From the NCBI RefSeq assembly GCF_029892685.1, contig NZ_JARXVD010000009.1, positions 62,001 through 126,000 of the forward strand: DNA of 64,000 bases, written 5' to 3'. Made by a program: the position numbers and the translations under genes. Below are positions 61,579 to 64,000 of this stretch, in pieces; the stretch's first letter is position 1, and every line of letters begins with the position of its first letter. The notes under the pieces were generated by a model, which worked only from the letters and a program-made list of their open reading frames with translations, made no database searches and had not been told where the DNA came from. This DNA comes from Mycobacterium sp. OTB74 (GTDB lineage Bacteria > Actinomycetota > Actinomycetes > Mycobacteriales > Mycobacteriaceae).

Positions 61579-62424
61579 TTACTTCAGGCAGCTACCTGCG
61601 TCGACCGGCAGCGTGACGCCGGTGACGTAGCGGGCCTCGTCCGAGGCCAGGAACAGCACCGCATTGCTGATGTCGATGGCGTCCACCCACGGGATGGGCA
61701 GGGTGTGGAACATCTGGCAGATGGGGGCCATGTCGTCCGGACCCGGGTTCTCCAGGTCGGGGCGGAACATCTTGAAGGTGCCCTCGTTGTGCAGCATCTG
61801 GGTGCTCACGTGCGTCGGGTGCACGCTGTTGCAGCGAATGTTGTGGTGGCCCAGCTCAACTGCGAAACCGCGCATCAGGCCGACGACGCCGTGCTTGGCC
61901 GCTACATAGTTGCCGCAGTGCGGGTAGGCCTTGAGGCCGCCGACCGAGCTGGTCAGGATGATGGAGCCGCCGCGGCCGCCGGCGATCACGTGGGGGACAG
62001 CGGCCTTGACGGACTTCCAGACGCCCGACAGGTTGATGTCGATCATCTCGTCCCAGTCCAGCTCGCTGGTCTCGTGCAGGACGTCGCCACCGTTGCCGAT
62101 GCCGGCGTTGGCAACGATGATGTCAAGCCGTCCAAGCTGTTCCACGCCGCCGTCGACGGCGGCCTTCACGGCTTCGGCGTCGCGGACGTCGACCTCGGCG
62201 GTGACGATACGACGGCCCAGGTTCTTGACCAGGCTGGCGGTCTCGGCGAGATCATCGGGGGTGGAAGCCGGAATGGCGGTCTCCGTACCCGGGCGGATGG
62301 GCCCACAGATGTCGATCGCGATGATGTCGGCGCCTTCTTCTGCCAACCGCACCGCGTGGCTGCGACCCTGTCCGCGGGCCGCGCCCGTGACAAATGCAAC
62401 CTTTCCTTCTACGCGTCCTGCCAT
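61579..62424 (-). CDS. Mycofactocin-type SDR
   Basis: 281 residues. VAFVTGAARGQGRSHAVRLAEEGADIIAIDICGPI is the hallmark of the mycofactocin-coupled SDR group, which keeps NAD(H) bound and needs mycofactocin as external acceptor. ANAGIGNGGD, SSVGGLKAYPHCGNYVAAKHG and VHPTHVSTQML complete the active site (Tyr, Lys). The substrate is an alcohol, unknown here. It starts at ATG 62424 and is convergent with the cluster. A TetR-type palindrome lies 65 bases upstream. Confidence 0.9.
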   Translation of the reverse strand: MAGRVEGKVAFVTGAARGQGRSHAVRLAEEGADIIAIDICGPIRPGTETAIPASTPDDLAETASLVKNLGRRIVTAEVDVRDAEAVKAAVDGGVEQLGRLDIIVANAGIGNGGDVLHETSELDWDEMIDINLSGVWKSVKAAVPHVIAGGRGGSIILTSSVGGLKAYPHCGNYVAAKHGVVGLMRGFAVELGHHNIRCNSVHPTHVSTQMLHNEGTFKMFRPDLENPGPDDMAPICQMFHTLPIPWVDAIDISNAVLFLASDEARYVTGVTLPVDAGSCLK

Positions 62425-62488
62425 CGTGGACTCCCTTGCTCCCTGCTGGTGATGGATGTGGCTGTTGCACACGCTTACGCACGTGCCG

Positions 62489-62504
62489 CTGAGCACATGC
62501 TCAG
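62489..62504. promoter_or_regulatory. Palindrome upstream of the mycofactocin-type SDR
   Basis: CTGAGCA-CA-TGCTCAG has perfect 7-base arms, 65 bases before the SDR start, in a 249-base gap that otherwise shows nothing recognisable. Confidence 0.55.
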
Positions 62505-62673
62505 CACTCTGTCATCGGTGGTCCATTGTGTCAATGCCGACCGTCGATTGGGGTGGTTTGTACTGTTCGCTTAGAAATCGGGTGAGTGCCTGCGGTCTGG
62601 GCTGGTCCGCTGACTTTTATCGAAAGATGCACCGCGAGTGCAATTTTGAGCGAGCGTCACACGGTCGCCGCAA

Positions 62674-63732
62674 TTAGAGAAGGTGAGGGACGAACGGCGG
62701 CAGATCCATGGTGGTGACGATTCCCGGGGCCGCCACACATACGTACGGCACCGCGTTGACCGCCCGGTTGGCCGTGTAGGCCGGGGATATCTCGGCCATC
62801 CGGTCCAACGGGATGGGCATGTGCAGGTCGACTTCCAGAGGTGCGTCTCCGGCCACCGAGATGTGCCAACCGGTGTCGTGCAGGTCCCAGTCCTGCTCTA
62901 GGTCGCGGGTGCAGCACCAGGTCGCGCGGAACCGCATCAGGGTGCGTCCGTCGCGTATACCGGAGATGGTTATCCGTTGTGCAGCAACAGTTCCAGCGGC
63001 TAGGGTTCCGGCGGCAATGGTGGTGTCGCGGGCTGCGGTGCCCAGCTCGCCGCCGGCCTGAACCGAATCCAGCGGCAGCCCAACGGCATCGGCGACCAGT
63101 TGCAGCGACGGTCCGAAGCTGCCTCGCAGATAGTCGGCCCGGAACTGCTCGAATGGACCGGCGGGCTTGCCGAATCCCATCAAGTCGAACAGTAGCTCGG
63201 GCGAATTACGTTGGGACAGATCGGCGTACTCGTCGATGAACAGGGCGTCCAGGCGCCGCTGTACGGAGGTGAGTACCAGCGGCACGGCCTCGGTGATGAA
63301 GCCAGGGCTGCTGCCGGTGCTGTGCACCGAGGTGCCCCCGGCCCGGCAGGCCGCCTCGACCCGATCGCGTACTGACGGGTCCATCGAAGCGGGATGGTGG
63401 AACAGTCCACAGGTGGTCACGACGTTGCTGCCGGACTGCAAGAACGCGCAAATCTGGTCGATGTCCGGGGCAGCCGGCATGTACAGGATGCAGTCTGCGG
63501 CCGCAGCCAGGATGCCTTCGACGCGGTTGGTGGCGAGGGTGCCCGTGTCGGCGACGTCGCAGATCGAACCGGCATCGCGGCCGACCTTTGCGTCTCCGTG
63601 TACGTACACACCGGCCAGCTGCAGCGCTGAATTCTCGATGACGGCACGTAGCGAGCGGGTGCCGATGGTTCCGGTGGACCACTGGACGACGCGCAGCGGT
63701 CGGACTTGTTCGACGGGTATGAGACCGGTCAC
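62674..63732 (-). CDS. Dihydrodipicolinate reductase-like oxidoreductase
   Basis: 352 residues. An N-terminal Rossmann domain (LRVVQWSTGTIGTRSLRAVIENSALQLAGVYVHG) and a C-terminal dimerisation-type domain as in DapB/homoserine dehydrogenase-like proteins, which in mycobacteria occur in many catabolic loci without known reaction. QWSTGTIG binds the nucleotide. GTG start at 63732. Its promoter region carries site E of the shared motif, linking it to the acyl-CoA regulon of the middle region. Confidence 0.8.
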   Translation of the reverse strand: MTGLIPVEQVRPLRVVQWSTGTIGTRSLRAVIENSALQLAGVYVHGDAKVGRDAGSICDVADTGTLATNRVEGILAAAADCILYMPAAPDIDQICAFLQSGSNVVTTCGLFHHPASMDPSVRDRVEAACRAGGTSVHSTGSSPGFITEAVPLVLTSVQRRLDALFIDEYADLSQRNSPELLFDLMGFGKPAGPFEQFRADYLRGSFGPSLQLVADAVGLPLDSVQAGGELGTAARDTTIAAGTLAAGTVAAQRITISGIRDGRTLMRFRATWCCTRDLEQDWDLHDTGWHISVAGDAPLEVDLHMPIPLDRMAEISPAYTANRAVNAVPYVCVAAPGIVTTMDLPPFVPHLL

Positions 63733-63750
63733 TCGCCCAGTGTAATTAAA

Positions 63751-63777
63751 ATTCTCGCTGACGAGAACGCGATTCTC
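63751..63777. promoter_or_regulatory. Shared regulatory motif, site E
   Basis: GAGAAC-GCG-ATTCTC (63763-63777) matches sites C and D at 11 of 12 arm positions, and an extra ATTCTC half lies at 63751-63756. It lies between the dihydrodipicolinate reductase-like gene and the TetR gene at the window edge, 19 bases upstream of the former. Confidence 0.75.
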
Positions 63778-63780
63778 GAG

Positions 63781-64000
63781 TTAGCTGTCGGCAAATCCGT
63801 GGGCACAGAAGTCCCACACTTCGTCCGAGGTGATCGGCTTGACAGTGGCGTCATCAGAGCTGCTGGACTGCGCGACGAACATGACTGTCTGCATGGTCAT
63901 GGCTGCCATGCGCTTTGCGTTGATGCCAGGCCGCAGCACGCCGGCCTCGGAAGCCTCCTCCATCAGCTCGGTCAGCAGCGCCAGTAGCGGCGCGTGAGCC
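63781..64000 (-). CDS. TetR-family regulator, C-terminal part only
   Basis: The visible 72 residues at the right edge (APLLALLTELMEEASEAGVLRPGINAKRMAAMTMQTVMFV ending HGFADS) are helical and read like the ligand-binding domain of a TetR regulator; the DNA-binding part lies beyond the window. It ends 4 bases from site E and is the nearest regulator candidate for the shared GAGAAYnnnATTCTC motif. Identity as TetR is probable but not certain from this part alone. Confidence 0.6.
   Translation of the reverse strand, partial: AHAPLLALLTELMEEASEAGVLRPGINAKRMAAMTMQTVMFVAQSSSSDDATVKPITSDEVWDFCAHGFADS

Noticed and set aside
62425..62673. A small gene in the gap upstream of the mycofactocin-type SDR
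   Set aside because: Short frames have no ribosome binding site or protein-like composition; only a palindrome at 62489-62504 stands out.

Overview
The window looks like chromosome of a fast-growing mycobacterium (Mycolicibacterium type). The sequence is GC-rich, GTG and TTG starts are common, and neighbouring genes often overlap by ATGA or GTGA. The gene content also fits: a FadD32-like fatty-acyl-AMP ligase, many FadD/FadE/enoyl-CoA hydratase paralogues, an F420-type luciferase-fold oxidoreductase, a mycofactocin-type SDR and a lipoprotein PBP. No rRNA, tRNA, prophage, IS element or CRISPR array was seen. There is no gene-free stretch over 300 bases; the longest gaps (about 250 bases) hold operators or inverted repeats.

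Left part (1-11.7 kb), housekeeping and accessory: an unidentified partial gene, a Phd/Doc-type toxin-antitoxin pair, release factor 3, an MscS channel, a fatty-acyl-AMP ligase with an apparent internal deletion, a copper-type operator driving a small membrane protein and a DUF305 lipoprotein, a flippase-like membrane protein with a kinase-like segment, and a penicillin-binding lipoprotein.

Middle part (11.7-38.9 kb), CoA-ester catabolism: three pairs of large/small acyl-CoA dehydrogenase subunits, a FadR-type regulator with a perfect palindrome, two acyl-CoA synthetases, several SDRs, a split B12-dependent acyl-CoA mutase and, 13 kb away, a MeaB-type GTPase, a CoA transferase, a ferredoxin, and a DUF35 plus thiolase pair. 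cysE-cysK and a two-component system are embedded here. Five intergenic regions share a motif, GGTATTGSCATTCTC and/or GAGAAYnnnATTCTC. This suggests one regulator, perhaps the TetR gene cut by the right edge, controlling a regulon that includes both the mutase and its GTPase.

Right part (39-61.4 kb): an almost unbroken plus-strand block of 18 genes, divergent from an IclR regulator and a KstD-like dehydrogenase. It starts with clear mhpC, mhpA and mhpB homologues. It continues with a second, more typical 3-ketosteroid-delta1-dehydrogenase, a luciferase-like monooxygenase, SDRs, a cyclase-family hydrolase, an FMN reductase, a second alpha/beta hydrolase, a TetR gene, a [3Fe-4S] ferredoxin, a P450, an amidohydrolase, two M24 (pita-bread) proteins of which one has lost its metal ligands, a crotonase-fold protein, and a tandem CaiB CoA transferase closed by a 17-bp hairpin. 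Inference: this is a pathway in which an alicyclic ketone is desaturated to a phenol by KstD-type enzymes, hydroxylated by MhpA, cleaved by MhpB and hydrolysed by MhpC. I know of no characterised pathway with this set.

Repeats stand out: a four-copy inverted-repeat element at gene ends, five copies of a mini-ORF (MSACAKN...) between acyl-CoA genes, and short AGCGAAGCG-containing sequences that extend or interrupt reading frames.
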